Source: Leuconostoc kimchii IMSNU 11154 | Lineage (GTDB): Bacteria > Bacillota > Bacilli > Lactobacillales > Lactobacillaceae | NCBI RefSeq assembly: GCF_000092505.1 | Contig: NC_014136.1 | Location: 434,001-498,000, forward strand | Reading direction: 5' to 3' | DNA: 64,000 bases | Part shown: in pieces, positions 34,929-44,214 of the stretch | Layout of the letters: each line of letters starts with the position of its first letter | Numbering within the stretch: position 1 is the stretch's first letter | Notes under the pieces: model-generated | Databases searched by the model: none | What the model was told of the DNA's origin: nothing | What the model saw: only the letters and a program-made list of their open reading frames with translations | Program-made: the position numbers and the translations under genes

Positions 34929-36224
34929 TTACTTTGTCTTTGCAGAATCAGTAATCTTTTTAATGACTTCACGCATAGAAATATCATGCTTCAACAATGA
35001 ATCTGACAAATTAGCGCGTACTTGTGCAGCTTCCATCTTGTACTGTGTTGCTAAGCTTTCAACTTCTGCATTAATTTGATCTTCAGTAGGTTCGATAGCC
35101 TCTGCTTTAACAATTGCTTCAAGAACTAAGTTTGTCTTAACACGTGTTGCTGCACCTTCTTCGAATTGCTTATGCAAATCATCTTCAGTTTGACCTGAAA
35201 TTTGGAAGAACATTTCACGTGAAATACCTTGTTGTTGCAATTGTGCCAAATATTGGTCAATTTGACGGTGAACATCTTCATCAATCATAGCGTCAGGAAT
35301 TTTATCGCCATCAATTGATGCATTGTCAACTGCTTTTGTAATCACTGCATCTTCAAATGCTGCTTGTGCTGACTCAGCTTTTTCTTCAGACAACTTCTTT
35401 GTTGTTTTTTCCTTCAATTCAGCTAACGTTTCAACTTCTTCGTCAACATCCTTAGCAAATTCATCATCTAACTCAGGTAATTCCTTACGCTTCAATTCAT
35501 GAATTTTAACTTCAAACAATGCTTCCTTGCCAGCAAGATCTGCAGCTTGGTAATCTTCAGGGAATGTCACAGTCACGTTAACATCTTCACCTGATGTATG
35601 TCCAACCAATTGTTCCTCAAATCCTGGAATAAATTGACCAGAACCAAGTTCTAATGAAAAGTCGTTAGATTGGCCACCATCAAAATGCTCACCATCAACT
35701 GAACCATCAAAATCAATCACAACTGTATCGCCGTTTTCAGCCTTCACAGCTTCTTCTTGCAAAACTAATTCTGCTTGACCATCTTGTAAACGCTTGATTT
35801 CAGCATCAACATCAGCATCTGTTACTTCAGTGTCTGCAGCTTCAACCTCAAGGTTCAGATATTCACCTAATTTAACTTCAGGTGCCGTAGCAATTTCGGC
35901 CTTCATTGTCCATGCTTCACCCTTATTCATTGACACGGGTTCGATATTAGGACGACCAACTGGTGTAATACCAGCTTCTTCAACAGCTGCTTCATAAGCT
36001 GCTGGCAAAACGATATCCATTGTTTCTTGATACAAAGCTTCTTCGCCAAACTTTGAAAAGAAAAGTGCCTTAGTTACTTTACCCTTACGGAAACCAGGGA
36101 TAGAAACTTCGTTCTTATTGCGTTGGAAAGCCTTTTCCAAACCTTCTTCAACTTGTGCGCGTGAAATTTCAAATTCTAATGTGCCTTGGTTCTTTTGATC
36201 CGCAGCTACTGTCCAGTTAGACAT
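34929..36224 (-). CDS. tig: Trigger factor, ribosome-associated chaperone
   Basis: A 431-residue chaperone and peptidyl-prolyl isomerase. The ribosome-docking signature GFRKGKV lies at about 44-50; the FKBP-type domain spans about 150-245 (GDTVVIDFDG, DFSLELGSGQFIPGFE); the helical C-terminal arms follow. It binds at the exit tunnel. GGAGG lies 7 nt before the ATG; a promoter with 17-nt spacing is at 36258-36286. Classic tig-clpX-ysxC neighbourhood. Confidence 0.98.
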   Translation of the reverse strand: MSNWTVAADQKNQGTLEFEISRAQVEEGLEKAFQRNKNEVSIPGFRKGKVTKALFFSKFGEEALYQETMDIVLPAAYEAAVEEAGITPVGRPNIEPVSMNKGEAWTMKAEIATAPEVKLGEYLNLEVEAADTEVTDADVDAEIKRLQDGQAELVLQEEAVKAENGDTVVIDFDGSVDGEHFDGGQSNDFSLELGSGQFIPGFEEQLVGHTSGEDVNVTVTFPEDYQAADLAGKEALFEVKIHELKRKELPELDDEFAKDVDEEVETLAELKEKTTKKLSEEKAESAQAAFEDAVITKAVDNASIDGDKIPDAMIDEDVHRQIDQYLAQLQQQGISREMFFQISGQTEDDLHKQFEEGAATRVKTNLVLEAIVKAEAIEPTEDQINAEVESLATQYKMEAAQVRANLSDSLLKHDISMREVIKKITDSAKTK

Positions 36225-36257
36225 TGTAAGTCCTCCAAATGTTTTAAATACCTTTTA

Positions 36258-36286
36258 ATTCTATCTTAAATACCGGTAAATCACAA
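36258..36286 (-). promoter_or_regulatory. tig promoter
   Basis: TTGTGA (36281-36286), 17-nt spacer, TAGAAT (36258-36263). Confidence 0.6.
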
Positions 36287-36350
36287 CAATTTTATCTTAT
36301 TTGTTACAAGTAATTCATCTATTTGTATTAGAATCTCAAATTTCTAGATA

Positions 36351-36385
36351 GAAAAACACCATAAGCAAACTTTTCCGCTTATGGC
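36351..36385 (-). terminator. Terminator after the wall hydrolase
   Basis: CCATAAGC and GCTTATGG arms around 10 nt, followed on the minus strand by TGTTTTTC; 25 nt after the stop codon of the hydrolase gene. Confidence 0.75.
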
Positions 36386-36409
36386 GTTTATACAATTAAC
36401 GATACTTGG

Positions 36410-38980
36410 TTACTGTGCTAATCGATAAACGTAATAGTAAGGGTACCCATTTCTAGCGGCATACTGATTATATTGTACTTCTTGAACAGCTGTACCTTTT
36501 TGACCTTGTGTGATATAGCAAGTTGAAATAAACAATGGATTATCTGCATTATTCGTGATAATTCCAATATGTCCGGCAGCACCGTCACTATGACCTTGCT
36601 GTCCCCAAATCACAATATCGCCACGCTTTGACATCCAGCCATCGCGGTCATTATTATCAATGAGTTGGTAAGTGTTGCCCTTTAAATAATCATGGATAGC
36701 TTCAGTATTGTACAGCCATGTATAAGGTGTACCACCCGCATCACGAATCGCCTGTACAACAGAACCTGAACAATCAGCTGTACCGTCTGTACCATTACGA
36801 GAACCGTACATTGAGTATGTTATTTTCCCTTTGCGACTTTCAAACCAATCAATTAACTTATTTGTATCAACTTTAAAGTTAACTTTGTTGATTTGTAAGT
36901 CTGTTTCAAGTACATCTTTGATTACTATACCGTTATTAAGTTTGACTGTGTATTTCCAATTTGACTGTCCGTTTTGAACAGCAGTCGCATCAATGATTTT
37001 AACATTTTGCCCAGCATATTTTTTCAAATTATGGTTGCCATTTACTGATTGATCCGCGTTGCTGGTAAGATATACGCTAGCATTCTTTGCATATTTAGCG
37101 GCTGCAGGTTTTTTAGGCTTGATTGAATCAGCATCGCCATCCTTGTTGAAATGATAAATGTTATCACCAATAGTTACCGACTGATTACGTACTTGCTTGA
37201 AATCAGCACCATAGTACTCAAATCCTGTCGAACTGTACTGACGTAAGCCCTTATAGGCATCACCGTTAGCTTTTAAATAATAATACGTATTACCCGTACG
37301 AATATAGCTACTCCGAATTTGCTTATAATTAACGTCATAGTACTCCATGTTTGAGCCATAATGACGTATACCAGTCACCGCATGCCCATTCGCGTCAAAG
37401 AACATGAGTGACCTGTTTAACCATGCATAGTTATTGCGTACTTGCTTGAAATTATTATCATAGTATTCAAGCTTGCCATTGACTTTTCGTACACCCTTAA
37501 TGGCATCACCGTCACCATTGAAATAATAGGTTGTGCCATTCGTTGTGGCATAGTTATGACGCACTTGTTTAAAATCAGTGCCGTAATACTCAAAACCTGT
37601 CGAACTATACTGACGTAAGCCCTTATAGGCATCACCGTTAGCTTTCATGTAATAATATGTGTTTCCTGTACGTATATACTTATTACGTATTTGTTTATGA
37701 TTCGTATCATAATATTCCATGTTTGATCCGTAATGACGTATACCAGTCATCGCATGTCCATTTGCGTCAAAGAACATGAGTGACCCATTTAACCATGTAT
37801 AGTTATTACGTACTTGTGCATAGTTAGCACCGAAAAATTCTAACTGGCCATTAACTTTCCGCGACCCCTTAAAAGCGTCACCATTTGCAGTCAAATAATA
37901 TCTTGAACCGCCTACTGTCGCATAATTATTGCGTACTTGCTTGAAATCAGACCCATAGACTTCAACACCACCACTGTAATGTCTCACACCAGTTATCGCG
38001 TGTCCGTCACTTGTATCGAAAAACATCAATGAGCCATTTGACCAAACATAACCATACTTCATTTGACCTGACTTAACATCGTAAAATACTGTCTTATGCG
38101 CCAGTGTCGTTAATCCTTTTGATTGCACACCACTTTGGTTAAAATGATACCAATACCCTTTAATCTGCTTTTCACCAACAACAGCCGCGCCGTTAACATA
38201 GTACTTAGTGGTGCCATTCTCATTCGACCAACCATCCTTATGGACTGGTTTATTCGTATAATGTTGTAAGTCTTGTTCTAAGACTTTGGCTATCACAACG
38301 CCATTATCTAAAGTGACCTGATAATAAAAGTTTGATGATAACCTGTGAAAGCGTGTAACCTTAGTAATCGTGCCCCCAATACCACGATAGGCGCTAATAT
38401 TTTTAGCATCACCATCTTGTGTAGCATCTTTTTTAATCTCAACGCGGTTATTAATCGCAAACGCGCTTGTTTTCACAAACGCAACAACACCTGTTTCTAA
38501 AACATTAGACACCACAACACCGTTGTCTAATTTAATGTCATAAGCGTAATTTTCCTTGGCATTTTTTGGTGCAATGACCTTCGTCACAACACCCGATTGG
38601 TTATCGTAACCATTCAATTGTGTACCGTTTGATGTCTTTGCCACAACAGTCAAGGCAACCACAGAACCGGTTTTAAATTTAGACTGGGGTATTTGAACGG
38701 CACGTGTTGACGGCGTGACATTAGCACTAGTGCTCTGAGTCGAACTCGTAGCGGAAACAGAAGGCTGCGCTGTCACTGATGATGAGCTTGATTTCTTAGT
38801 ACTTGGTACCTGTGACGATACCGCACTCGAACTCGGAACCGAGGCCACTTTGCTTGACGACTGTGTCGCGACATGCGCTGTACTTTCATCAGCACTAGCC
38901 GTAGATAACGTGCCTAAAACACTTCCAATAATTATTGTTGAAACGAGTAATTCTTTGACGTGCAATTTCTTATTTACCAC
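36410..38980 (-). CDS. Secreted repeat-rich peptidoglycan hydrolase, Amidase_5-type
   Basis: About 856 residues. Signal peptide (KKLHVKELLVSTIIIGSVLG, cleavage near ASADES), a Ser/Thr-rich linker, two SH3-like modules with LDNGVV and VLE patterns, then about 14 tandem glucan/choline-binding-type repeats (YYLTANGDAFKG, FFDANGHAMTGIRHYG), a third SH3-like module, and a C-terminal catalytic domain of about 154 residues. That domain (FESRKGKITYSM, ADCSGSV, RGDIVIWG, GHIGII, YPYYYVYRL) matches phage-lysin Amidase_5 proteins, with a Cys-His pair. GTG at 38978-38980 is preferred, GGGAG 11 nt upstream; an ATG 10 codons earlier overlaps that site. Likely remodels or lyses cell wall. Confidence 0.88.
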   Translation of the reverse strand: MVNKKLHVKELLVSTIIIGSVLGTLSTASADESTAHVATQSSSKVASVPSSSAVSSQVPSTKKSSSSSVTAQPSVSATSSTQSTSANVTPSTRAVQIPQSKFKTGSVVALTVVAKTSNGTQLNGYDNQSGVVTKVIAPKNAKENYAYDIKLDNGVVVSNVLETGVVAFVKTSAFAINNRVEIKKDATQDGDAKNISAYRGIGGTITKVTRFHRLSSNFYYQVTLDNGVVIAKVLEQDLQHYTNKPVHKDGWSNENGTTKYYVNGAAVVGEKQIKGYWYHFNQSGVQSKGLTTLAHKTVFYDVKSGQMKYGYVWSNGSLMFFDTSDGHAITGVRHYSGGVEVYGSDFKQVRNNYATVGGSRYYLTANGDAFKGSRKVNGQLEFFGANYAQVRNNYTWLNGSLMFFDANGHAMTGIRHYGSNMEYYDTNHKQIRNKYIRTGNTYYYMKANGDAYKGLRQYSSTGFEYYGTDFKQVRHNYATTNGTTYYFNGDGDAIKGVRKVNGKLEYYDNNFKQVRNNYAWLNRSLMFFDANGHAVTGIRHYGSNMEYYDVNYKQIRSSYIRTGNTYYYLKANGDAYKGLRQYSSTGFEYYGADFKQVRNQSVTIGDNIYHFNKDGDADSIKPKKPAAAKYAKNASVYLTSNADQSVNGNHNLKKYAGQNVKIIDATAVQNGQSNWKYTVKLNNGIVIKDVLETDLQINKVNFKVDTNKLIDWFESRKGKITYSMYGSRNGTDGTADCSGSVVQAIRDAGGTPYTWLYNTEAIHDYLKGNTYQLIDNNDRDGWMSKRGDIVIWGQQGHSDGAAGHIGIITNNADNPLFISTCYITQGQKGTAVQEVQYNQYAARNGYPYYYVYRLAQ
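37200..37806. repeat. 124-codon internal duplication in the wall hydrolase gene
   Basis: Two blocks with the same order of motifs, for instance ACGTAAGCCCTTATAGGC at 37241 and 37613 and GTCAAAGAACATGAGTGAC at 37394 and 37766, are offset by exactly 372 nt. The offset keeps the frame, so copy number could change by recombination without breaking the protein. Confidence 0.8.
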
Positions 38981-39039
38981 AACAGGAAAATCTCCCTTTC
39001 TCCATCTCACATTTAACGTGATTTTTTATAACAATGTAT

Positions 39040-39048
39040 ATCATACCA
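39040..39048 (-). promoter_or_regulatory. Extended -10 of the wall hydrolase gene
   Basis: TGGTATGAT (hexamer TATGAT at 39040-39045) about 60 nt before the GTG start; -35 region unclear. Confidence 0.45.
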
Positions 39049-39093
39049 TAATGGTTATCCGCTTAAACTTAATTTTTATGACAAATATGATAC

Positions 39094-39115
39094 AAAAAAA
39101 GTGCCTAAGCACTTT
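39094..39115 (-). terminator. Terminator after the SDR gene
   Basis: AAAGTGC/GCACTTT arms around TTAG, followed on the minus strand by seven T. It lies about 125 nt after the stop of the 39240-40016 gene. Confidence 0.75.
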
Positions 39116-39239
39116 GGTTTTGTTGCATATAATTTATATTGAACTCGTGTCTCTAGAAGTAAGGTAAATGTTGTCTTGTAATGGTTTAAGCTCCCGTTAA
39201 GCTGACACACATCTAAAGAGTATCACAGTAGCCACTTAA

Positions 39240-40016
39240 TTATTGAAACTTAATTCCACCATCAACTGCTAATGATTGGCCTGTAATATAATCAGCTTGA
39301 TCTGATACTAAGAACGACACATACTTAGCAATGTCTTCTGGTTCTTCACCACGACCAAGTAAAATTCCGTCAATGAAAGCTTGACGTGTTGAACCGAGTG
39401 GGACATTCTTACGTTCAGCAAAACGCGCATCGATTTCGTCCCACATTGGTGTCAAAACAATCCCTGGATTGTAGGCATTAACACGAATATTATCAGCAGC
39501 TAATTCCTTTGCTGCTGCTTGCATTAATCCACGAGCCGCAAACTTTGTTGCTGAGTAGATACCTAACATTTCAAAGCCTTCCATACCAGCAATTGAAGAA
39601 GCTAAAATAATTGTTCCACCCTGCTTGCCATTTTTACGTATGGCTGCCGGCGCTGCTTGAAGTGCCCATATTTGTGATTTTAAATTGATATTTAAAATAT
39701 TATCAACTTCTGATTCAGGTGTCTCTTCAATTGTATCCACCCAATCCACACCTGCGTTGGCGACAAACGTATCCAGTCGACCATAATTCTCCAAGGCAAA
39801 TGATACTAAATCAAAATTAGTTTGTCGTGATTGAACATCCCCCACAAAAGCAGCTGCCTCACCACCGGCTGCCTTTATTTTGTCAATAACGGCTATTAAC
39901 TTACTTTCTGTTCGACCATTAACAACAACAGCATAACCGTCTTGTGCTAACCTTAAAGCGATGCCCTCGCCAATACCTTGTCCGCCACCTGTAACAATTG
40001 CTACTTTCTTTGACAT
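39240..40016 (-). CDS. butA: SDR oxidoreductase, probable diacetyl/acetoin reductase
   Basis: A 258-residue classical short-chain dehydrogenase. NAD(P) loop TGGGQGIGEGIA (about 9-20), NAG motif, catalytic Ser in ILASSIAG and Tyr-x-x-x-Lys in YSATKFA; C-terminal NPGIVLTPMWDEID and YITGQSLAVDGGIKF closely resemble (S)-acetoin-forming diacetyl reductases and meso-butanediol dehydrogenases (BudC/ButA). That fits a citrate-fermenting lactic acid bacterium, but the SDR family is large, so substrate is inferred. Good ribosome site AGGAGAA before the ATG; monocistronic. Confidence 0.78.
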   Translation of the reverse strand: MSKKVAIVTGGGQGIGEGIALRLAQDGYAVVVNGRTESKLIAVIDKIKAAGGEAAAFVGDVQSRQTNFDLVSFALENYGRLDTFVANAGVDWVDTIEETPESEVDNILNINLKSQIWALQAAPAAIRKNGKQGGTIILASSIAGMEGFEMLGIYSATKFAARGLMQAAAKELAADNIRVNAYNPGIVLTPMWDEIDARFAERKNVPLGSTRQAFIDGILLGRGEEPEDIAKYVSFLVSDQADYITGQSLAVDGGIKFQ

Positions 40017-40090
40017 GTTATTCTCCTAACTGTTTTGTGAATTAATTAACAATTTAATTGTAGTCGCTTTTTTATCACAAGTCAATACTG

Positions 40091-40122
40091 AAAAAATAAA
40101 AAAACCATCCTTAGACAGTTTT
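40091..40122 (-). terminator. Terminator after nadR
   Basis: AAACTGTC/GATGGTTT arms (with G-T pairs) around TAAG, followed on the minus strand by TTTTATTTTTT. Confidence 0.7.
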
Positions 40123-40133
40123 TTTATTTGATA

Positions 40134-41300
40134 TTATAAATGTTTGATATTAAATCCTGTTTTTTCCTGGATAGCTTCTAATGCCTGTAGATAGCGTGCA
40201 TAATAACCGTATGGGTCTTCATTATCCCCTTTCGCATCAAGTAGCACAACTTTATCCATAAAACCATACTGCTTGATGACACGCATTAATTCATTATGAA
40301 ACAACCATCTGGATTCATTATCCGCACTGGTCATATTACGGAATCCATCGTTAACATAAGGAGTCACCGGCGGAATAACAAGGATGAGATCGATCAACTC
40401 TTCACTAATCGTATTATCAAATAAAGGCTGTAATTGACGATTATCTTCATTACTTAGCCAAAGATTAGCATACACCTTGGTAACCATTGCATCAGTATCA
40501 AAAATAGTTAATCCATTATTAGCTGGTGAATTAATTTCTTTAGAATTTGCATCGTATTGCCCTTGAATTAAGCGAATATAATCTTTTACAACTAATTCAT
40601 TATCACTCACATTTGAGCGTTCTTGATATTCACGTGCATATTCTTCTGAAAATGGTGAGTTACTTGTTCGTGCCAACCGTCTGACCAATGTTGATTTACC
40701 AGTTGAGGCAGATCCCATGACCGTCACCTTTTTTGCGAAATGACGTCGAAATACACGATTAATATAATCCCAGTTACCAATAGGGTCTTTCCGAATATCT
40801 GTCGCAGATATTTTTAACACGGTACGATCCATTAAACTAACATTAAATTGGCCTGTTTTTGGTAATCGCTTTTCTAATTCTAATTTATATTCAGGCTCTC
40901 CCGTGTAAAACGTAATTTTAGCGGCTGGATTAACGACATTTCGTTTAACAGTTTCTACTAGAATGCGTGTCCATTCATTCCACCCAGCAGGCATTTGAGG
41001 AATACTATCTTCATTGATATAATCCACTTTAATATCTGTTTCATCGCTAAAAGCCTCACGTAAATAGCGGAAGCGCTTTTCAACAGACAATCCCATTTGA
41101 TCACCACGATCACCTGTATATCCTGAAGCAATTACAACAACACCATCATTTAATGCGGCCGCTTTATAGATTTCTGCTTGATGACCAACGTGCATTGGTG
41201 CTAACGTACCAAAAAAAACGCCAATTTTATCACCTATTAAATCATCTTTATATAGATTTCCCGCAATAGTCCTCATTTTACCACTGTACGTTGCTATCAT
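40134..41300 (-). CDS. nadR: Bifunctional NMN adenylyltransferase/ribosylnicotinamide kinase NadR
   Basis: A 388-residue protein. An adenylyltransferase domain (GTLAPMHVGHQAEI, nucleotidyltransferase HxGH; ISATDIRKDP) precedes a P-loop kinase domain (VTVMGSASTGKSTLVRRL, TIFDTDAM). It turns nicotinamide riboside into NAD. The N-terminal helix-turn-helix repressor domain of enterobacterial NadR is absent. The ATG lies 20 nt downstream of the pnuC stop and inside a perfect 8-bp hairpin (41293-41312), with AAGGGA about 15 nt away; an ATG at codon 9 is an alternative. Confidence 0.93.
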   Translation of the reverse strand: MIATYSGKMRTIAGNLYKDDLIGDKIGVFFGTLAPMHVGHQAEIYKAAALNDGVVVIASGYTGDRGDQMGLSVEKRFRYLREAFSDETDIKVDYINEDSIPQMPAGWNEWTRILVETVKRNVVNPAAKITFYTGEPEYKLELEKRLPKTGQFNVSLMDRTVLKISATDIRKDPIGNWDYINRVFRRHFAKKVTVMGSASTGKSTLVRRLARTSNSPFSEEYAREYQERSNVSDNELVVKDYIRLIQGQYDANSKEINSPANNGLTIFDTDAMVTKVYANLWLSNEDNRQLQPLFDNTISEELIDLILVIPPVTPYVNDGFRNMTSADNESRWLFHNELMRVIKQYGFMDKVVLLDAKGDNEDPYGYYARYLQALEAIQEKTGFNIKHL

Positions 41301-41312
41301 TAAAATGATAGC
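41293..41312 (-). promoter_or_regulatory. Hairpin over the nadR start codon
   Basis: GCTATCAT and ATGATAGC form a perfect 8-bp stem with a TTTA loop. The ATG initiation codon is the first triplet of the 3' arm, so folding would block initiation. Confidence 0.5.
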
Positions 41313-41319
41313 TCGTCCC

Positions 41320-42087
41320 TTATTCTTTCTTTGTTAGTTTGCGCCACTGTATGATTCCATAAATTGCATTCACAGTTAGTGCTAAGTTCATCCCGAGCAT
41401 AGCAAACGCACTCGGGTCGGCATGACCAGTCCAAGCACGCGCCCATAAAACAATTTCAACAAGGTCAAACAATAACCAAGCATACCAAGACTCGGCTAAT
41501 TTTGCCGTCTGAAGTATTTGTGCACCCATTGAAATTGTAGTTGTCAAACCATCCATATATGGCTGACGTGAACCAGCCTGCTCTAATATTAACCCAACAA
41601 TTGCTAAAATCACAATAAATACAGGAACAACAAACAACCATTGTCGGATTGTCATGAATTGTGTTTTAACAACATCTTGATGATCGTTCTCAACATTTTG
41701 ATCACGACGCATAAAGCCGAGCCAAGCTATCACACCCACAAATTGCATGATAACCCAAAAGGCACTGAGCGCAACTTCACCAAATAACTGTGATTGGAAT
41801 GCCAATGGCATATACATAGCTGAATATACGAGTCCCCAAAAATAGTTCGTAATTCGTCCCTTAGCTACCAATACAACTGTAATAATGTTCATTAACCCCG
41901 TTGCAAGGCCAAACCAATCATAATAGTGACTATGTCCAACGCCAAATCCCCAGACTGTTATCTGTAATAATACTAAGACAATAAATAACGTTGCTTCTGC
42001 CAACGTCCAGCCAAACAATAGCTCCTTAATGATATTGCGTGGGTTAAAATATTGCCAAAATCTATTCGTTCGTGAATTCTCCGTCAT
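41320..42087 (-). CDS. pnuC: Nicotinamide riboside transporter PnuC
   Basis: About 255 residues, polytopic (about seven helices). Family features include the WFGLATGLMNIITVVLVAKGR region, YFWGLVYSAMYMPLAF and AESWYAWLLFDLVEIVLWA, all Trp-rich as expected of PnuC. It facilitates uptake of nicotinamide riboside, which the adjacent NadR kinase traps by phosphorylation. The ATG at 42085-42087 is used because GGAGAAG lies 6 nt upstream; a longer ORF begins 7 codons earlier. Confidence 0.92.
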   Translation of the reverse strand: MTENSRTNRFWQYFNPRNIIKELLFGWTLAEATLFIVLVLLQITVWGFGVGHSHYYDWFGLATGLMNIITVVLVAKGRITNYFWGLVYSAMYMPLAFQSQLFGEVALSAFWVIMQFVGVIAWLGFMRRDQNVENDHQDVVKTQFMTIRQWLFVVPVFIVILAIVGLILEQAGSRQPYMDGLTTTISMGAQILQTAKLAESWYAWLLFDLVEIVLWARAWTGHADPSAFAMLGMNLALTVNAIYGIIQWRKLTKKE

Positions 42088-42154
42088 GTTCACTTCTCCA
42101 GAAAGCATTTCTTACATTATAACAAAGAACAGCCCAAAAACTATCACAGTTTTG

Positions 42155-42595
42155 TTAAGAATTAAACAATTCAAGATATTGTTCATATCCTGCCTGCGCT
42201 AATTCATTTTTCGGTATAAACTTTAGACTAGCAGAATTAATGCAATACCTTAAACCACCTTTATCAGCTGGCCCATCAGTAAACAAATGTCCTAAATGTG
42301 ATTTTGCGTCACGCGAGGTCACCTCCGTACGTGTCATACCAAACGAATGATCAACATGACGATCGATATGTTGATCATCAATTGTTTGTGTGAATGACGG
42401 CCAACCACACCCAGCATCATACTTATCTGTTGAGCTAAACAATGGTTCACCACTAACAACATCCACAAAAATACCTTCATCCCACCACTGATCGTATTTA
42501 CCAGTAAACGGTCTCTCAGTCGCTGCATGTTGTGTTACTTCATATGATTCAGGCGTTAATCGTTCCCGTAGCTCTTTATCCGTATATTTTGCCAT
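42155..42595 (-). CDS. msrB: Peptide-methionine (R)-S-oxide reductase MsrB
   Basis: A 146-residue MsrB that reduces methionine-R-sulfoxide in proteins. Motifs [17 protein letters not shown] and the catalytic-Cys block [11 protein letters not shown] are intact. Zinc-binding CxxC pairs of some MsrBs are not seen. The ATG at 42593-42595 follows AAAAGGAT by 7 nt; an ORF extension upstream only covers the terminator T tract. The pepV terminator sits 23 nt upstream with no room for a promoter, so expression likely depends on read-through. Confidence 0.93.
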   Translation of the reverse strand: MAKYTDKELRERLTPESYEVTQHAATERPFTGKYDQWWDEGIFVDVVSGEPLFSSTDKYDAGCGWPSFTQTIDDQHIDRHVDHSFGMTRTEVTSRDAKSHLGHLFTDGPADKGGLRYCINSASLKFIPKNELAQAGYEQYLELFNS

Positions 42596-42617
42596 GCGTT
42601 TATCCTTTTCTATTGGC

Positions 42618-42648
42618 CAAAAAAGCCAGAACAATCGTTCTGGCTTTT
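42618..42648 (-). terminator. Terminator between pepV and msrB
   Basis: AAAAGCCAGAAC and GTTCTGGCTTTT arms around a 4-nt loop, followed on the minus strand by T. It starts only 7 nt after the pepV stop and ends about 23 nt before the msrB ATG. Confidence 0.85.
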
Positions 42649-42655
42649 ATAGTAG

Positions 42656-44074
42656 TTACTCATCTAAATTAGTAATTTCAGCAATTGCTTGTGCATAAAT
42701 TGAAATTGAACGATACAAATCATCTAATAAAGCAAATTCATTCACTTGATGCATCGTATCGGGTGAATCTGGGAATAGTGCCCCAAAAGCGACACCACGT
42801 GCCATTAGTCGGCCATAAGTACCACCACCAATAACCTGATCATGCGCTGGTAAGCCAGTCTGTTCATGATACACACGCAAAAGCGTCTTCACGATCGGAT
42901 CAGTGGGTGCAACATAATGTGGCACTTGCGCATGCCCACCAATAGTTGGTACAACAGACCAACCATCAAGTTTTGATGTCAAGCCTGCAACAATGTCGTC
43001 AGGTGTGATACCCTTTGGATAACGGAAATTAAAATTGATGAAAGCTTGCTCACCGGCAACAAACTTTTGAATGCCGACATTCATAGACAAAGCACCCATG
43101 ACATCATCTGTGTAATTCACGCCGAATTTTTTACCAATCGTATCTTGATGCGCGGGTGTCCCTAAATAAGTCACAAATGATTTTGCTGTACCACCAAAAT
43201 TAAGTGTCTGCAAAAAATTAGCTAAGTAAGTTCCTGCATTTTTACCAGTTTCAGGCATAGCACCGTGAACTTGCTTACCATTTAGAACAAATTTAATGTC
43301 ATTGCCAGTCGTATCAGTTGTGCCTGATATTTCAGAATTGTCAGTTAAGAATGTTTGAAATGCTGCAACAATTTGATTGACGTCATCTGTCTGCACTGTT
43401 GCTCTAGCAACACCAGGAACCATGTTCGTTCTAAGTCCAGATTCAAAAGCAAGTAATTGATCAGCGTCACCATTTGTGGCATCGCCATCAAGGACAACCT
43501 GAACATTTCCTTTTTCACCGTTAATGATTGGATACTCTGCATCTGGTGAAAAACCAAAGACAGGTGCTGGTTCAACCTCAAAATAACGTGTCATGCCCAA
43601 CCAATCATTTTCTTCATCTGTGCCAAAAATCAAACGAACACGTCGCTTTAACGGCACATTTAAATCTGATAAGATTTTAAAAGCATAATAGGCAGCCATT
43701 CCTGGCCCCTTATCATCTGATGCACCACGTGCAATAATTTTGTCTTCAGTCACTACTGGCACGAAAGGTTCTGTATGCCAATCCTCGCCAGCAGGCATCA
43801 CATCAACATGGGCTAATATAGCAACGTATTCATCAGCATCTTTTGGCCCAATTTCAATATATCCAACAATATTATCAATATTTTTGGTTGTAAATCCATC
43901 GCGTTCAGCAATAGATAATACCTTAAGTAGTGCTTCTGTAGGTCCTGGTCCTAGCGGTGCATCTTTTGTTGCTTTTGAATCATCACGAACTGATTCGATA
44001 GCTAACAACGATTTCAAATCTTCAATATAAGCGACTTGACGCGAAGCTGTCTCTTTTTGCCAATCAATTGTCAT
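42656..44074 (-). CDS. pepV: Dipeptidase PepV (M20 family)
   Basis: About 472 residues, the usual PepV length. Metal-binding motifs: AHVDVMPAG (His-x-Asp), GASDDKGP, FGTDEENDW and HGAMPETG. It hydrolyses dipeptides released by the peptide-uptake systems and is typical of lactic acid bacteria. The ATG at 44072-44074 (MTIDWQKE) is chosen; the longer ORF upstream encodes a hydrophobic stretch with no family similarity. AAAGG is 12 nt from this ATG, a poor spacing. Confidence 0.93.
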   Translation of the reverse strand: MTIDWQKETASRQVAYIEDLKSLLAIESVRDDSKATKDAPLGPGPTEALLKVLSIAERDGFTTKNIDNIVGYIEIGPKDADEYVAILAHVDVMPAGEDWHTEPFVPVVTEDKIIARGASDDKGPGMAAYYAFKILSDLNVPLKRRVRLIFGTDEENDWLGMTRYFEVEPAPVFGFSPDAEYPIINGEKGNVQVVLDGDATNGDADQLLAFESGLRTNMVPGVARATVQTDDVNQIVAAFQTFLTDNSEISGTTDTTGNDIKFVLNGKQVHGAMPETGKNAGTYLANFLQTLNFGGTAKSFVTYLGTPAHQDTIGKKFGVNYTDDVMGALSMNVGIQKFVAGEQAFINFNFRYPKGITPDDIVAGLTSKLDGWSVVPTIGGHAQVPHYVAPTDPIVKTLLRVYHEQTGLPAHDQVIGGGTYGRLMARGVAFGALFPDSPDTMHQVNEFALLDDLYRSISIYAQAIAEITNLDE

Positions 44075-44214
44075 GTTTTTAGAAAACCTTTCATTATTTA
44101 ATATACTTCTCATTATACTGTTTGTTGCTATTATAGCAAGTAAAACAATTATTTTAAAATTGATACATAAATCATGACACAGATTGTAAAACATCACATA
44201 ATCATATAAAATTA

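Noticed and set aside
37200..38300. Repeat array considered as possible CRISPR
   Set aside because: The repeats are in-frame protein-coding units of about 60 and 372 nt within the wall hydrolase, not short repeats with unique spacers.
44075..44197. 41-residue N-terminal extension of PepV
   Set aside because: The conserved protein begins MTIDWQKE; the extension has no SD and would make PepV longer than its family.
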